Source: an uncultured Paracoccaceae bacterium (GTDB taxonomy: Bacteria; Pseudomonadota; Alphaproteobacteria; Rhodobacterales; Rhodobacteraceae). Taken from it: a stretch of 64,000 bases of DNA. The DNA lies in NCBI GenBank assembly GCA_947500775.1, contig CANMTD010000003.1, positions 310,001 to 374,000 of the forward strand. Direction: 5' to 3'. The notes below the pieces were generated by a model. The model saw only the letters and a list, made by a program, of their open reading frames with translations, was not told where the DNA came from and did not search any database. The position numbers and the translations under genes are program-made. Below are positions 1-8,886 of the stretch, piece after piece (within the stretch, counting starts at the first letter, position 1; the number at the start of each line of letters is the position of its first letter).

Positions 1-409
1 TCGCCCGCGCAAACCCGCGAAACAGCGCCCATGAGGCATCGTTGCCTTTGGTGATCGTGGTTTTCAGCTGCGTGGCGTCATCGCTGGCATCGCGTTCGAT
101 CAGCTCTAGCAGCATTTTGCGGCCCAGGCCCATGCCGCGCGCTTTGGGGCTTACAGCCACCTGCCAGACGAACAATTCTTGTCTGGCCGGAACCATGTGC
201 CCCGAAACCCAACCAACAATCTCTCCGTCCATCTCTGCGACGACACAGGTGTCGCGGAAATGATCGGCCTGGATCAGATTGCAATACATCGAGTTTTCAT
301 CAAGCGGCTTGCAGGTTTTTACAAGCGCCCAGATTGAAGCCCCGTCCGTCGCATCAGGTTTGCGCAGACGGGGCATTCCCGTTCGAGGGGTGTCACTGTC
401 TTTCGGCAT
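1..409 (-). CDS. ectA: L-2,4-diaminobutyrate N-acetyltransferase, N-terminal part (cut by window edge)
   Basis: GNAT-fold enzyme that acetylates L-2,4-diaminobutyrate with acetyl-CoA, the second step of ectoine synthesis in the cytoplasm. The reverse-strand reading frame opens at the ATG ending at 409 and stays open to base 1, so about 136 residues are visible and the C-terminus is missing. Seen: a segment reading PLDENSMYCNL near residues 39-49, VWQVAVSPKARGMGLGRK (the GNAT acetyl-CoA loop) and NDASWALFRGFA, all characteristic of EctA. A GAGAGG sequence lies about 8 bases upstream of the start. The divergent MarR-type gene next door fits known ectR-ectABC arrangements. ectB and ectC are expected just beyond the left edge (inference). 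Confidence 0.93.
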   Translation of the reverse strand, partial: MPKDSDTPRTGMPRLRKPDATDGASIWALVKTCKPLDENSMYCNLIQADHFRDTCVVAEMDGEIVGWVSGHMVPARQELFVWQVAVSPKARGMGLGRKMLLELIERDASDDATQLKTTITKGNDASWALFRGFARA

Positions 410-636
410 GCTGTTTGACCTCTCATTTCATTTGATTAGCTAAGTAATGTATTTCTGCCAAAACTTCAACAATCAAAGAAAAATAAGCTTAAACTACAAA
501 TTTCCCCTGATTTTCAAGGGACATCTTCGACATTTTCATTAGCGTTACAAACTATTGAAGAAGAGTTTGACTCCGCCAAAACCACCAAAGTGTTTCGCCG
601 ATTGAAGCATATACCCCCTTCATGCAATAATGCGAC
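410..636. promoter_or_regulatory. Divergent ectA / ectR promoter region
   Basis: This 227-base AT-rich spacer separates ectA (reverse) from the MarR-type regulator (forward). It holds a perfect 8-base palindrome, TTAGCTAA, at 436-443, close to where the ectA transcript should start, and an AATGTA at 446-451 that reads TACATT as a possible ectA -10 element. EctR-type MarR proteins repress ect promoters by binding palindromic sites near the start of transcription, so the palindrome is a candidate operator. Operator and promoter positions are inferred, not shown. Confidence 0.5.
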
Positions 637-1149
637 ATGACCACGAACCCACATGATCGCACCGATGACAGCCTGATTGCCTTGCGGCGCATTTTGCGCG
701 CCACAGAGCTTTTTGCGCGTGACCTTGCGCATGCCGTGGGGCTGACCCCGGCGCAGCTTCGCGTGCTACAGATCATCGCCGAAAAAAGCAGCGCCACACC
801 AAAAACGCTGGCCAATCAGATGGGGGTCAGCCAGGCCACGGTGACAGCCCTGGTCGACAAGCTGGTGACACGCGGGCTGGTTCAACGCGTCCCGTCAGAA
901 CAGGACCGGCGTCAGATCAACGTGGTGGCGACACCTCAGGGGCGCGACAGGTTGGTGGATGCGCCTGACGCGCTGCAACAACGCTATGTACGCGCCTTTT
1001 CCGAACTCGCCGACTGGGAGCAGGCCCAATTGGTATCCTCCCTGGAACGTGTCGCCGACATGCTTGACGCACAAGACATAGATGCCTCGCCAGTCTTGAC
1101 GACAGGCGACATCCGCGCGGGAAAAAAACCGGATGGCGGCACTTCGTGA
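637..1149 (+). CDS. ectR: MarR-family regulator, probable ectoine operon repressor
   Basis: A 170-residue cytoplasmic winged-helix regulator. Seen: the MarR core runs from about residue 10 to 140, with a helix-turn-helix (TPKTLANQMGVSQATVTALVDKL, about 53-75) followed by the wing, where the EQDRRQINV segment carries the conserved Asp-Arg-Arg. The gene is divergent from ectA, which matches EctR regulators that control ectABC in response to osmolarity; that role is inferred from position. No strong ribosome binding site precedes the ATG, so the start is less certain than the domain call. Another MarR target cannot be excluded. Confidence 0.8.
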   Translation: MTTNPHDRTDDSLIALRRILRATELFARDLAHAVGLTPAQLRVLQIIAEKSSATPKTLANQMGVSQATVTALVDKLVTRGLVQRVPSEQDRRQINVVATPQGRDRLVDAPDALQQRYVRAFSELADWEQAQLVSSLERVADMLDAQDIDASPVLTTGDIRAGKKPDGGTS

Positions 1150-1354
1150 AAGCAAACGCGCGGGCGTACTAAAAGCAGGGGCCCGCTCTGTAACGTTATA
1201 GTGTTGTCAGCGATGGACGATGCGGTCATTCGCGAGGTGAGCGTCCTGAAACCGACGGCCAGATTATCCCCAACACCACCCGGGACTGCCCGTCTGGCGC
1301 GAACATGCCAATGCGTATGCCGCATAAGAAATTGCTTTTATTCAACAAATACGA

Positions 1355-1444
1355 TGGCGGAGGAGGTGGGATTCGAACCCACGGTACGCTTTCACGCACG
1401 CCGGTTTTCAAGACCGGTGCATTCGACCACTCTGCCACTCCTCC
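1355..1444 (-). tRNA. tRNA-Ser (anticodon UGA)
   Basis: Reading the reverse strand, the 7-base acceptor GGAGGAG (1444-1438) pairs with CTCCTCC (1365-1359), followed by discriminator G and an encoded CCA (1357-1355). The T-arm GGTTCGAATCC and a long variable arm typical of class II tRNAs are present. The anticodon loop reads CTTGAAA, giving UGA. The length of 90 bases is normal for tRNA-Ser. Confidence 0.97.
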
Positions 1445-1645
1445 GGCGGTGCAGACGACTAGCCCACGGCATACGATTCTAAAAGCAAAAGTGCCAGCCG
1501 AAACTTGCCGGATGATGCAGCCCGGACTTTCCATAGCGGGCACTGACCGCTATCATACGCGTAATCGCGCCCGACGAACGGGCGTAACAGGCGCATAGAT
1601 CAGCACGCGTGGCATATTGTGGCACGTGGCATAGGGGGCAAGGCA

Positions 1646-2530
1646 ATGGGCAGAAAACGTATAGGGCAGCTTGTGCTGACCGTAGGTTTGGCATTTGCGG
1701 TCACGGGCTGCGAAGACGGCTTTAAAATGCCATCGTTCAAGAAAAAAGAGGGCACCGAAACAACCCAGACCGCCGCCAGGGCCAGTCAGGCCAAAGCGGT
1801 CGAACGGGATGTCGAAGCGCCCGAAGTGTTCCAATCCACTGAAACCGGGTTGTGGGACGGGCGCCCGTCCTTGGGCGGGGTCTGGGTGGCGCATCCCGAT
1901 GTCACCGATCCCGAACGGGTCATGATCCGGAACGAAGCCAACGGCAAATCCGTGGTCGGCGCGCTGTTCCGGCGCGAACGCAACAACCCCGGCCCGCTGT
2001 TTCAGGTGTCCTCGGACACGGCCTCGGCGATTGGCATGCTGGCCGGGCAGCCAACGAAGTTAAGCGTGGTGGCCCTGCGCCGCGAAACCGTGCCGGTGGT
2101 GACCCCGGAAGTGGACGCCGCAGATGCGCCGACCGACACGCTGGACGATCCCGAAACGATCGAGACCAAACCGCTGGACCCCATCGCCTCGGCCTCGGCC
2201 GCCATTGACGCCGCCGAAGGGATCACACCTGAAACCAAGGCCGCCACTGGTGCCGCTGCGATCACACCGGCAAAGACAAATGTACAAACTTCGCCGCTGG
2301 CCAAACCCTTCGTCCAGATCGGCATCTTCAACGTCGAAGAGAATGCCGACGCGGCAGGCGCCGCCCTGAAAAAGGCCGGTCTTGTTCCGACGGTTCTGGA
2401 CCAGGAAAGCAACGGCAAGGCCTTCTGGCGGGTCGTCGTCGGCCCCGCCGTCACCACATCCGAGCGGGCCTCGTATTTGGCCCAAGTCAAAAAGCTGGGC
2501 TATGGGGATGCTTATTTCGTAAGCAACTAG
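1646..2530 (+). CDS. SPOR-domain lipoprotein
   Basis: Predicted outer-membrane or periplasmic lipoprotein whose C-terminal SPOR domain (about residues 220-294, starting KPFVQIGIFN) should bind denuded peptidoglycan at division sites. The chosen start at 1646 gives a clean lipoprotein signal ending in AVTGC, with Cys22 as the lipidation site; an in-frame ATG at 1619 would put 9 residues in front of it. The middle, about residues 30-215, is acidic and Pro/Ala-rich, probably a flexible linker with little fold. It lies 12 bases upstream of the D,D-carboxypeptidase gene, so the pair probably acts together in cell-wall maturation (inference). Confidence 0.85.
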   Translation: MGRKRIGQLVLTVGLAFAVTGCEDGFKMPSFKKKEGTETTQTAARASQAKAVERDVEAPEVFQSTETGLWDGRPSLGGVWVAHPDVTDPERVMIRNEANGKSVVGALFRRERNNPGPLFQVSSDTASAIGMLAGQPTKLSVVALRRETVPVVTPEVDAADAPTDTLDDPETIETKPLDPIASASAAIDAAEGITPETKAATGAAAITPAKTNVQTSPLAKPFVQIGIFNVEENADAAGAALKKAGLVPTVLDQESNGKAFWRVVVGPAVTTSERASYLAQVKKLGYGDAYFVSN

Positions 2531-2542
2531 GCCCCTTGCACA

Positions 2543-3724
2543 ATGGAGCAGAGTAAAACGATGCGCCTTTTCCATCTTTTGCTGATCGCCGCCCTGTCGG
2601 TGATGACACTGTCCGGGGCCGCCCGGGCGTTCGATACGCGCGCCACGGCGGCCTATGTTCTGGATCAGACAACCGGCACCGTACTGCTGAGCAAGAACGC
2701 CGATACGCCGCTGCCGCCCGCGTCGATGTCCAAGCTGATGACGCTGAACATGCTGTTCGAGGCGCTGCGCGACGGGCGGGTGTCGATGGACACGCAATTC
2801 GCCGTATCCTCCAAGGCGCGCGCGATGGGCGGGTCGACCATGTTCCTGAACGAACGCGACCGCCCCCGCGTCGAGGACCTGATACAAGGGATCATCGTGC
2901 AATCGGGCAATGACGCCTGCGTCGTCGTGGCCGAAGGTCTGGCCGGGTCCGAAGACGCCTTTGCCCGGCTGATGAACGAACGCGCCCGCGCCCTGGGCAT
3001 GACCAATTCGACCTTTGCCAATGCCAGCGGCTGGCCCAACCCTAATCAACGCATGTCGATGCATGATCTGGGGCTGATCGCCAGCCGGATCATTCGCGAA
3101 TTCCCCGAATATTACGGCTATTTCGGTCAGGCCGAATATGAATTCGACGACCGCGCACCGAAGAACCGGTTCAACCGCAATCCTTTGCTGAAACTTGGCA
3201 TCGGGGCGGATGGGCTGAAAACCGGCCACACCAATGAGGCCGGCTATGGTCTGGTCGGGTCGGCCGTGCAGGGCAGCCGCCGGGTGGTTTTCGTGATCAC
3301 CGGTCTGGCCTCGGAAAAGGACCGCGCCGAAGAGGCCGAACGTGTGGTCAACTGGGCCTTTCGCCAGTTCGTGCAGAAAACCGTCGTTGAAAAAGGCACC
3401 CGCCTGGCCGAGGCCTCTGTCTGGATGGGCGGTTCGCAACGGATCGGGCTGATCGCGCCCGACGATATCACCCTGCTGGTGCCCGCCCTTGTCGCCGATA
3501 CCGTCGAGGCGCAGATCGTGTTTGAATCCCCGATCGAGGCCCCGATCGAAGAGGGGCAGCAGATCGGCGAACTGGTGGTCTCGCTGCCCGATATGGAAGA
3601 CCAGCGCCTGCCGCTGGTGGCCGACAAGGCCGTGCCGCGCGGCGGCTTTCTGCCCCGGGTGCGCACCGCCGCACAGGTGTTGATCCGCGACTATATTTCG
3701 GGTGGGGCCGAAGGCCTCTTTTGA
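2543..3724 (+). CDS. dacC: D-alanyl-D-alanine carboxypeptidase (PBP5/6 family)
   Basis: Penicillin-binding serine peptidase that removes the terminal D-Ala from peptidoglycan pentapeptides in the periplasm. Seen, numbered from the start at 2543: signal peptide ending about AARA (residue 29), nucleophile motif SMSK at 61-64, SGN at 121-123 and KTG at 226-228, then a C-terminal beta domain as in PBP5. A second ATG at 2561 (MRLFH) gives a more compact signal peptide and follows a GGAG, so it may be the true start. The stop overlaps the tmk start in TGATG, so the two genes are translationally linked. Confidence 0.93.
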   Translation: MEQSKTMRLFHLLLIAALSVMTLSGAARAFDTRATAAYVLDQTTGTVLLSKNADTPLPPASMSKLMTLNMLFEALRDGRVSMDTQFAVSSKARAMGGSTMFLNERDRPRVEDLIQGIIVQSGNDACVVVAEGLAGSEDAFARLMNERARALGMTNSTFANASGWPNPNQRMSMHDLGLIASRIIREFPEYYGYFGQAEYEFDDRAPKNRFNRNPLLKLGIGADGLKTGHTNEAGYGLVGSAVQGSRRVVFVITGLASEKDRAEEAERVVNWAFRQFVQKTVVEKGTRLAEASVWMGGSQRIGLIAPDDITLLVPALVADTVEAQIVFESPIEAPIEEGQQIGELVVSLPDMEDQRLPLVADKAVPRGGFLPRVRTAAQVLIRDYISGGAEGLF

Positions 3725-4350
3725 TGACGGCACAAGGCGCGTTCATCACCTTCGAAGGCATCGACGGGTCCGGCAAATCCACGCAGGCCCGGTTGCTGGC
3801 TCAGGCGTTGCAGCAGGCCGGGCATGACGTCGTGCTGACCCGCGAACCCGGCGGCAGCCCCGGCGCCGAGGAAATCCGGCGGCTGGTGCTGGAAGGCGAC
3901 CCCGACCGCTGGTCGGCGGAAACCGAACTTTTGCTGTTCACCGCCGCCCGGCGCGATCATCTGGAAAAGACCATTCAGCCCGCACTGGCGGCGGGCAAGG
4001 TGGTGATCTGCGACCGTTTCGCCGATTCCACCCGCGTTTATCAGGGGATCACCCGGGGCGCGCTGCGCGGCAAGGTCGATCAGCTGCACACCCTGATGAT
4101 CGGGCGCGACCCCGACCTGACCGTGATCATCGACATGGACCCGGCCACCGGCCTTGCCCGCGCCAAGGGGCGGCAGGGTGTGGAAGAACGGTTCGAAGAT
4201 TTCGGCGAAGAGATGCAGCACAGGATGCGTGCCGGGTTTCTGGCGCTGGCACAGGAATTCGTGGATCGCTGCGTGGTGATCGACGGCGCCCGCGCGATCG
4301 ACACCGTGGCCGCCGATGTCACCGCCACCGCAAAGGCCCATCTGGCATGA
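3724..4350 (+). CDS. tmk: Thymidylate kinase
   Basis: Phosphorylates dTMP to dTDP with ATP for DNA synthesis. The 208-residue protein opens with FITFEGIDGSGKST, the P-loop of the family. DRFADSTRVYQG, about residues 95-106, is the DR(Y/F)-type substrate motif, and the lid region carries GRQGVEERFE. The start is the ATG at 3724, overlapping the dacC stop; the upstream TTG is ignored. The stop overlaps the holB start in ATGA, consistent with one operon. Confidence 0.97.
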   Translation: MTAQGAFITFEGIDGSGKSTQARLLAQALQQAGHDVVLTREPGGSPGAEEIRRLVLEGDPDRWSAETELLLFTAARRDHLEKTIQPALAAGKVVICDRFADSTRVYQGITRGALRGKVDQLHTLMIGRDPDLTVIIDMDPATGLARAKGRQGVEERFEDFGEEMQHRMRAGFLALAQEFVDRCVVIDGARAIDTVAADVTATAKAHLA

Positions 4351-5489
4351 GCGATCCCGCCCCCGAACCCGATGTCGTCGACGGCGCCCCGCACCCGCGC
4401 GAAACCCTGACCCTGCTGGGCCAGTCCCCGGCCGAGGCCGCGTTTCTGGAGGCGTTCGCCACCGGGCGGATGCACCACGGCTGGCTGATCACCGGACCGC
4501 GCGGCGTTGGCAAGGCCACATTGGCTTGGCGCATCGCCCGGTTCCTGTTGACCCAGCCTGCCGACGCGGGCGACGGCGGGCTGTTCGGCGACGCCCCCCC
4601 TGCCCCCGACAGTCTTGAGGTATCGCCCGACCACCCGGTCGCGCACCGCATGGCCGCCATGTCCGAACCGCGCCTGTTCCTGCTGCGCCGCGCGGTGGAC
4701 GATAAGAAAGGCACGCTGAAAACGGTCATCACCGTGGACGAGGTGCGCAAGCTGAAGAATTTCTTCGCCCTGTCGGCCACCGATGGCGGGCGGCGGGTGG
4801 TGATCGTCGATGCCGCCGATGAAATGAACGTCAACGCCGCCAACGCCCTGTTGAAACTACTGGAAGAACCGCCCGCCGATGCGGTGCTGCTGTTGGTGTC
4901 GCACCAGCCTTCGCGCCTGTTGCCGACGATCCGGTCGCGGTGTCGCGAATTGCGTTGCGGCACGCTGTCGCCCGATGACATGGCGCAGGCCCTGTCCAAC
5001 GCGGGCGCCGAGGTGCCCGATCCCGCGGCACTGGCGGCCCTGTCCGGCGGTTCGGTGGGCGAGGCGCTGCGCCTGACCAATCTGGGGGGCATGGCGCTGT
5101 ATTCCGATCTGGTGGAACTGCTGAGCACCCTGCCCCGGCTGGACCGGCCCCGCGCGTTGAAACTGGCCGACAGCGCCACCGGCAAAACCGCCGCCGCCCG
5201 GTTCGATCTGCTGCTGCGCCTGTTCGATCTGTTCCTGTCCCGCCTGGCGCGCACCGGCGTCGCCGGACCGCCCGCCCCCGAGGCCGCAATGGGCGAGGCC
5301 GCGCTGATGTCGCGGCTGTGCCCGGACGCGCAGGCCGCCCGCATCTGGGCCGATGTGGCACAGGATCTGGGCGCCCGCGCGCGCCATGGTCAGTCGGTCA
5401 ACCTTGACCCCGCCGCGCTCATCCTTGATACGGTTCTCAGGATTGACCAGACGGCGGCCCGCGTGGCCTCCACGCAGGCGAGCGTATGA
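4347..5489 (+). CDS. holB: DNA polymerase III, delta' subunit
   Basis: Clamp-loader subunit of the replicative polymerase. Seen: an AAA+ fold with Walker A GPRGVGKAT around residue 50, a Walker B-like VVIVDAADEMN and the clamp-loader SRC motif in IRSRCRELRCG, followed by helical domains. As usual for delta', the protein lacks the tight zinc-binding cysteine cluster of tau/gamma. It starts 4 bases inside tmk and ends 4 bases inside tatD. The tmk-holB-tatD order is widespread in alphaproteobacteria and supports the call. Confidence 0.94.
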   Translation: MSDPAPEPDVVDGAPHPRETLTLLGQSPAEAAFLEAFATGRMHHGWLITGPRGVGKATLAWRIARFLLTQPADAGDGGLFGDAPPAPDSLEVSPDHPVAHRMAAMSEPRLFLLRRAVDDKKGTLKTVITVDEVRKLKNFFALSATDGGRRVVIVDAADEMNVNAANALLKLLEEPPADAVLLLVSHQPSRLLPTIRSRCRELRCGTLSPDDMAQALSNAGAEVPDPAALAALSGGSVGEALRLTNLGGMALYSDLVELLSTLPRLDRPRALKLADSATGKTAAARFDLLLRLFDLFLSRLARTGVAGPPAPEAAMGEAALMSRLCPDAQAARIWADVAQDLGARARHGQSVNLDPAALILDTVLRIDQTAARVASTQASV

Positions 5490-6292
5490 GCATTAACCCA
5501 GAGATTACCGACAGTCACTGCCACCTTGATTTCCCCGATTTCGCCGACGAACTGCCGCAGGTGGTGGACCGTGCGATTGCGGCCGGGGTGACCCGGATGG
5601 TGACGATCTGCACCAAGCTGCGGCTGGAACCGCAGGTCCGCACCATAGCCGAAACCTATGCCCCGGTATTCTATGCCGCGGGCACCCACCCGATGAGTGC
5701 TGCGGACGAACCGATGGCAACCATCGACGGCCTGATCGCACTGGCCCGGCATCCCAAATTCGTGGGCATCGGCGAAACCGGGCTGGATTACCACTATACC
5801 GCCGACAGCGCGCAGGTTCAGAAAGACAGCCTGCGGGTCCATATCTCCGCCGCGCGCCAGACCGGTCTGCCGCTGATCATCCACGCCCGCGCCGCCGACG
5901 ATGACATGGCCCGCATCCTGGCCGATGAATACCGCAACGGCGCCTACGCTTGTGTCATGCATTGCTTTTCCTCGTCCGCCGAACTGGCCAAGGCGGCGCT
6001 TGATCTGGGGTTCTACCTGTCGATGTCGGGCATCGCGGCCTTTCCCAAAAGCCAGGAATTGCGCGACATCTTTGCCGCCGCCCCGGTGGAGCGCATTCTG
6101 GTGGAAACCGACGCGCCCTATCTGGCCCCGCCGCCCCATCGCGGCAAACGCAATGAACCGGCCTTTACCGCCCACACCGCCCGCAAAGGAGCCGAGGTGT
6201 TCGGCATGGATTACGCCGATTTCGCCGCCCAGACGCAGGCCAATTTCGACCGGCTGTTCACCAAGGCCGCGGCCTGGCAGGGGGCGGCCTGA
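5486..6292 (+). CDS. tatD: TatD-family metal-dependent deoxyribonuclease
   Basis: Amidohydrolase-fold nuclease of the TatD/YcfH group, cytoplasmic, thought to trim single-stranded DNA ends. Seen: metal ligands in the N-terminal DSHCHLD, the conserved GIGETGLDYH (about residues 93-102), IHARAADDD, MHCFSSS and the late VETDAPYLAP motif. At 268 residues it has the normal family length. It overlaps holB upstream (ATGA) and the hydrolase downstream (TGATG). Confidence 0.93.
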   Translation: MSINPEITDSHCHLDFPDFADELPQVVDRAIAAGVTRMVTICTKLRLEPQVRTIAETYAPVFYAAGTHPMSAADEPMATIDGLIALARHPKFVGIGETGLDYHYTADSAQVQKDSLRVHISAARQTGLPLIIHARAADDDMARILADEYRNGAYACVMHCFSSSAELAKAALDLGFYLSMSGIAAFPKSQELRDIFAAAPVERILVETDAPYLAPPPHRGKRNEPAFTAHTARKGAEVFGMDYADFAAQTQANFDRLFTKAAAWQGAA

Positions 6293-7089
6293 TGGCGGCG
6301 GTGCGCTATACCATTCTGGGGTGCGGGTCGTCGGGCGGGGTGCCCCGGCTGGGCGGGCATTGGGGCGAATGCGATCCGGGCAACCCGAAAAACCACCGCA
6401 CGCGCTGTTCCATGCTGGTGGAACGCGACGGGCCAAAGGGCACGACCCGCGTGCTGATCGACACCACCCCCGACATGCGCACGCAACTGCTGCGCGCGGG
6501 GGTCGGGGCGCTGGATGCGGTGATCTATACCCACAGCCATGCCGACCATGTGCACGGGCTGGATGACCTGCGTCAGATCGTGTTCAACACGCACACGCGC
6601 CTGGCCGTCTGGGCCGATGGCGATACGCAGAACGACCTGTTTTCGCGCTTTGGCTATGCCTTCGTGCAGCCCGAGGATTCGCCCTATCCCCCCATTCTGG
6701 AAATGCACACCATCACCGGCGATGTCACCATCGACGGCGCCGGCGGACCGATCACACTGACCCCATTCAAGGTGCAGCACGGATCGATCGACGCCCTTGG
6801 CTTTCGCATCGGCGATCTGGCCTATCTGCCCGATGTGGCCGAGATGTACGACGACAGCTGGGCCGCCCTGCAGGGGCTGGAGGTGCTGGTGATCGACGCC
6901 CTGCGCCGCACGCCGCACCCCACCCACATCCATCTGGACAAGGCGCTGGAGTGGATCGCCCGGCTGGCCCCCACCCGCGCCGTGCTGACCAACATGCATA
7001 TCGATCTGGATTATGCCACGGTGGCCGCCGAAACCCCCGATCACATCACCCCAGCCTACGACGGGATGACCCTGACGCTGGAAGGATAG
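6292..7089 (+). CDS. MBL-fold metallo-hydrolase, PhnP-like
   Basis: Metallo-beta-lactamase-fold hydrolase of 265 residues. The zinc ligands are visible as H81-S-H83-A-D85-H86, with further ligands expected at YLPDVAEM (Asp) and in the C-terminal NMHID segment. The family includes PhnP-type cyclic phosphodiesterases and RNase Z relatives. It directly follows tatD with overlapping stop and start, an arrangement common in alphaproteobacteria, but the physiological substrate is not known. No phosphonate genes are nearby, so the name phnP is not used. Confidence 0.85.
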   Translation: MAAVRYTILGCGSSGGVPRLGGHWGECDPGNPKNHRTRCSMLVERDGPKGTTRVLIDTTPDMRTQLLRAGVGALDAVIYTHSHADHVHGLDDLRQIVFNTHTRLAVWADGDTQNDLFSRFGYAFVQPEDSPYPPILEMHTITGDVTIDGAGGPITLTPFKVQHGSIDALGFRIGDLAYLPDVAEMYDDSWAALQGLEVLVIDALRRTPHPTHIHLDKALEWIARLAPTRAVLTNMHIDLDYATVAAETPDHITPAYDGMTLTLEG

Positions 7090-7092
7090 ACC

Positions 7093-8022
7093 ATGCAGGC
7101 GCTGATCGAGGTCATCCTGCCCGTCTTTCTGGTGCTGGGCTTTGGCTATGTCGTGGTCTGGCGCGGGCTGTTCAGCGATACAGGCGTTGACGCGCTGATG
7201 ATCTTTACCCAGAAATTCGCGATCCCGGTGCTGTTGTTCCGCGCGATTTCGACGCTTGATCTGGGCCAGAACTTCGACGTCAATCTTCTGCTCAGCTTTT
7301 ACACCGGCGCGATTGCCGCCTTTGCCATCGCGATCCTTGGCGCGCGTTACCTGTTCCGCCGTCCGTGGCAGGACAGCGTGGCCATCGGTTTCATCGGGTT
7401 GTTTTCCAACACCCTGCTGCTGGGCCTGCCGATCACCGAACGCGCCTATGGGGCGGCGGCGCTGGCGCCCAACTATGCCATCATCGCGATCCATTCGCCG
7501 TTCTGCTATGGCGTCGGGATCACCGCGATGGAGATCGTGCGCAACCGGGGCAACGGGGTCTTCAGCACGATCCGCGCGATCCTGAAGGCGATGTTTTCCA
7601 ACGCGCTGGTCATCGGCATCCTGCTGGGTTTTGCGGTCAACCTGTCGGGCCTGCCCCTGCCCGCCCCGGTCTGGGACGCGATCGACCTGATCACCCGCGC
7701 CGCCCTGCCCGCCGCACTGTTCGGCCTTGGCGGGGTTCTGTATCGTTACCGCCCCGAAGGCGATCTGAAAACCATCGCCTTTGTCTGTTCGATCTCGCTG
7801 CTGATCCACCCGGCGATTGTCTGGGCCCTGGGCAGCACCCTGGGGCTGGGCACCGGGCAGTTCCGCTCGGCCATTCTGACCGCGGCCATGGCGCCGGGCA
7901 TCAACACCTATGTGTTCGCCAACATGTACGGGGTGGCGCGGCGGGTCGCGGCCTCGGCCGTGCTGCTGGGCACCACGGCGTCGATCTTTACCACATGGGT
8001 CTGGCTGGCGATCCTGCCCTGA
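7093..8022 (+). CDS. AEC-family (auxin efflux carrier-like) transporter
   Basis: A 309-residue inner-membrane protein with about ten hydrophobic helices in two five-helix halves, typical of the AEC family. The N-terminus VILPVFLVLGFGYV and a helix with paired prolines and asparagine (FSNTLLLGLP) are characteristic. Characterised members move malate, malonate or auxin-like organic anions; the substrate here cannot be read from sequence. GGAAGGA precedes the ATG by 6 bases. It closes the forward operon and meets the reverse ABC operon in a palindromic TGATCA that holds both stop codons. Confidence 0.85.
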   Translation: MQALIEVILPVFLVLGFGYVVVWRGLFSDTGVDALMIFTQKFAIPVLLFRAISTLDLGQNFDVNLLLSFYTGAIAAFAIAILGARYLFRRPWQDSVAIGFIGLFSNTLLLGLPITERAYGAAALAPNYAIIAIHSPFCYGVGITAMEIVRNRGNGVFSTIRAILKAMFSNALVIGILLGFAVNLSGLPLPAPVWDAIDLITRAALPAALFGLGGVLYRYRPEGDLKTIAFVCSISLLIHPAIVWALGSTLGLGTGQFRSAILTAAMAPGINTYVFANMYGVARRVAASAVLLGTTASIFTTWVWLAILP

Positions 8023-8874
8023 TCAGCCCGGGCTCATCCCGCGCAGCTTTTCAGACCGGCGGCGTAGCACTTCGACCGTGGTCAGCAGAGCGATCGAGAT
8101 CACGACCAAAATCGTCGCCACCGCTAGGATCGTCGGGCTGATCTGTTCGCGCAACCCGGTGAACATCTGCCACGGCAGGGTCTTCTGCCCGGCCGAACCG
8201 ACGAACAGCACCACGACCACCTCGTCGAATGAGGTGATGAAGGCGAACAAGCCGCCCGAGATTACGCCGGGCAGGATCAGCGGCATCTGCACCCGGAAAA
8301 AGGTGGTCACCGGATCGGCCCCCATATTGGCCGCGGCCCGCGTCAGCGATTTGTCGAACCCGACCAGCGTCGCCGTGACGGTGATGATCACAAACGGGAT
8401 GCCCAGAACCGCATGGGCCAGAACGACGCCCAGATAGGTGCCCTGCAGCCCCAGCCGCGAATAGAAGAAATACATGCCCGCCGCCGAAATGATCAGCGGC
8501 ACGATCATCGGCGAAATCAGGATCGCCATGATCGCGCGGCGGAACGGCACATGCGGCTGGCTCAGCCCGATGGCCGCCAGCGTGCCCAGCGTCACCGACA
8601 GGATCGTCGCCACCGGCGCGATCTGCACCGAATTGCGCAGCGCCTGCTGCCAGTCCGGGTTGGACAGGAAATCGCGGTAATGTTTCAGCGAATAGCCTTC
8701 GGCCTTCAGCGCCAGCATCTCGGGCGTGAAGGTAAAGAAGTTCTCGGCGTTGAAGCTAAGCGGGATCACCACCATGATCGGCGCGATCAGGAAGAACAGG
8801 ATCAGGCCGCAGATCACCCGGAAGGCATAGAACCAGATGCGTTGGCCGGTGGTGGCATAAGGGGGCAGTTCCAT
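8023..8874 (-). CDS. Polyamine-type ABC transporter permease (PotC-like)
   Basis: Inner-membrane permease of 283 residues with six predicted helices and the cytoplasmic EAA loop around LTRAAANMGADPVTTFFRVQMPLILPG, which contacts the ATPase. N-terminal helix LILFFLIAPIMVVIPLSF and the overall length match PotC/YdcV-type subunits. It is the last gene of a reverse operon (ATPase, binding protein, PotB-like, PotC-like). AGGAGAAAA precedes its ATG. The ligand is likely a polyamine or similar cation, by family only. Confidence 0.88.
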   Translation of the reverse strand: MELPPYATTGQRIWFYAFRVICGLILFFLIAPIMVVIPLSFNAENFFTFTPEMLALKAEGYSLKHYRDFLSNPDWQQALRNSVQIAPVATILSVTLGTLAAIGLSQPHVPFRRAIMAILISPMIVPLIISAAGMYFFYSRLGLQGTYLGVVLAHAVLGIPFVIITVTATLVGFDKSLTRAAANMGADPVTTFFRVQMPLILPGVISGGLFAFITSFDEVVVVLFVGSAGQKTLPWQMFTGLREQISPTILAVATILVVISIALLTTVEVLRRRSEKLRGMSPG

Positions 8875-8886
8875 GGTCTTTTCTCC

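Noticed and set aside
1519-1532. Reverse-strand GGAAAGTCCGGGCT, matching a hallmark of bacterial RNase P RNA
   Set aside because: Only this short stretch matches. The flanks lack the rest of the conserved core, and the tRNA-Ser gene begins less than 80 bases downstream, leaving no room for a 350-400 base RNA.
2060-3733. 557-codon reverse open frame
   Set aside because: It is antisense to the SPOR gene and dacC, both with clear motifs.
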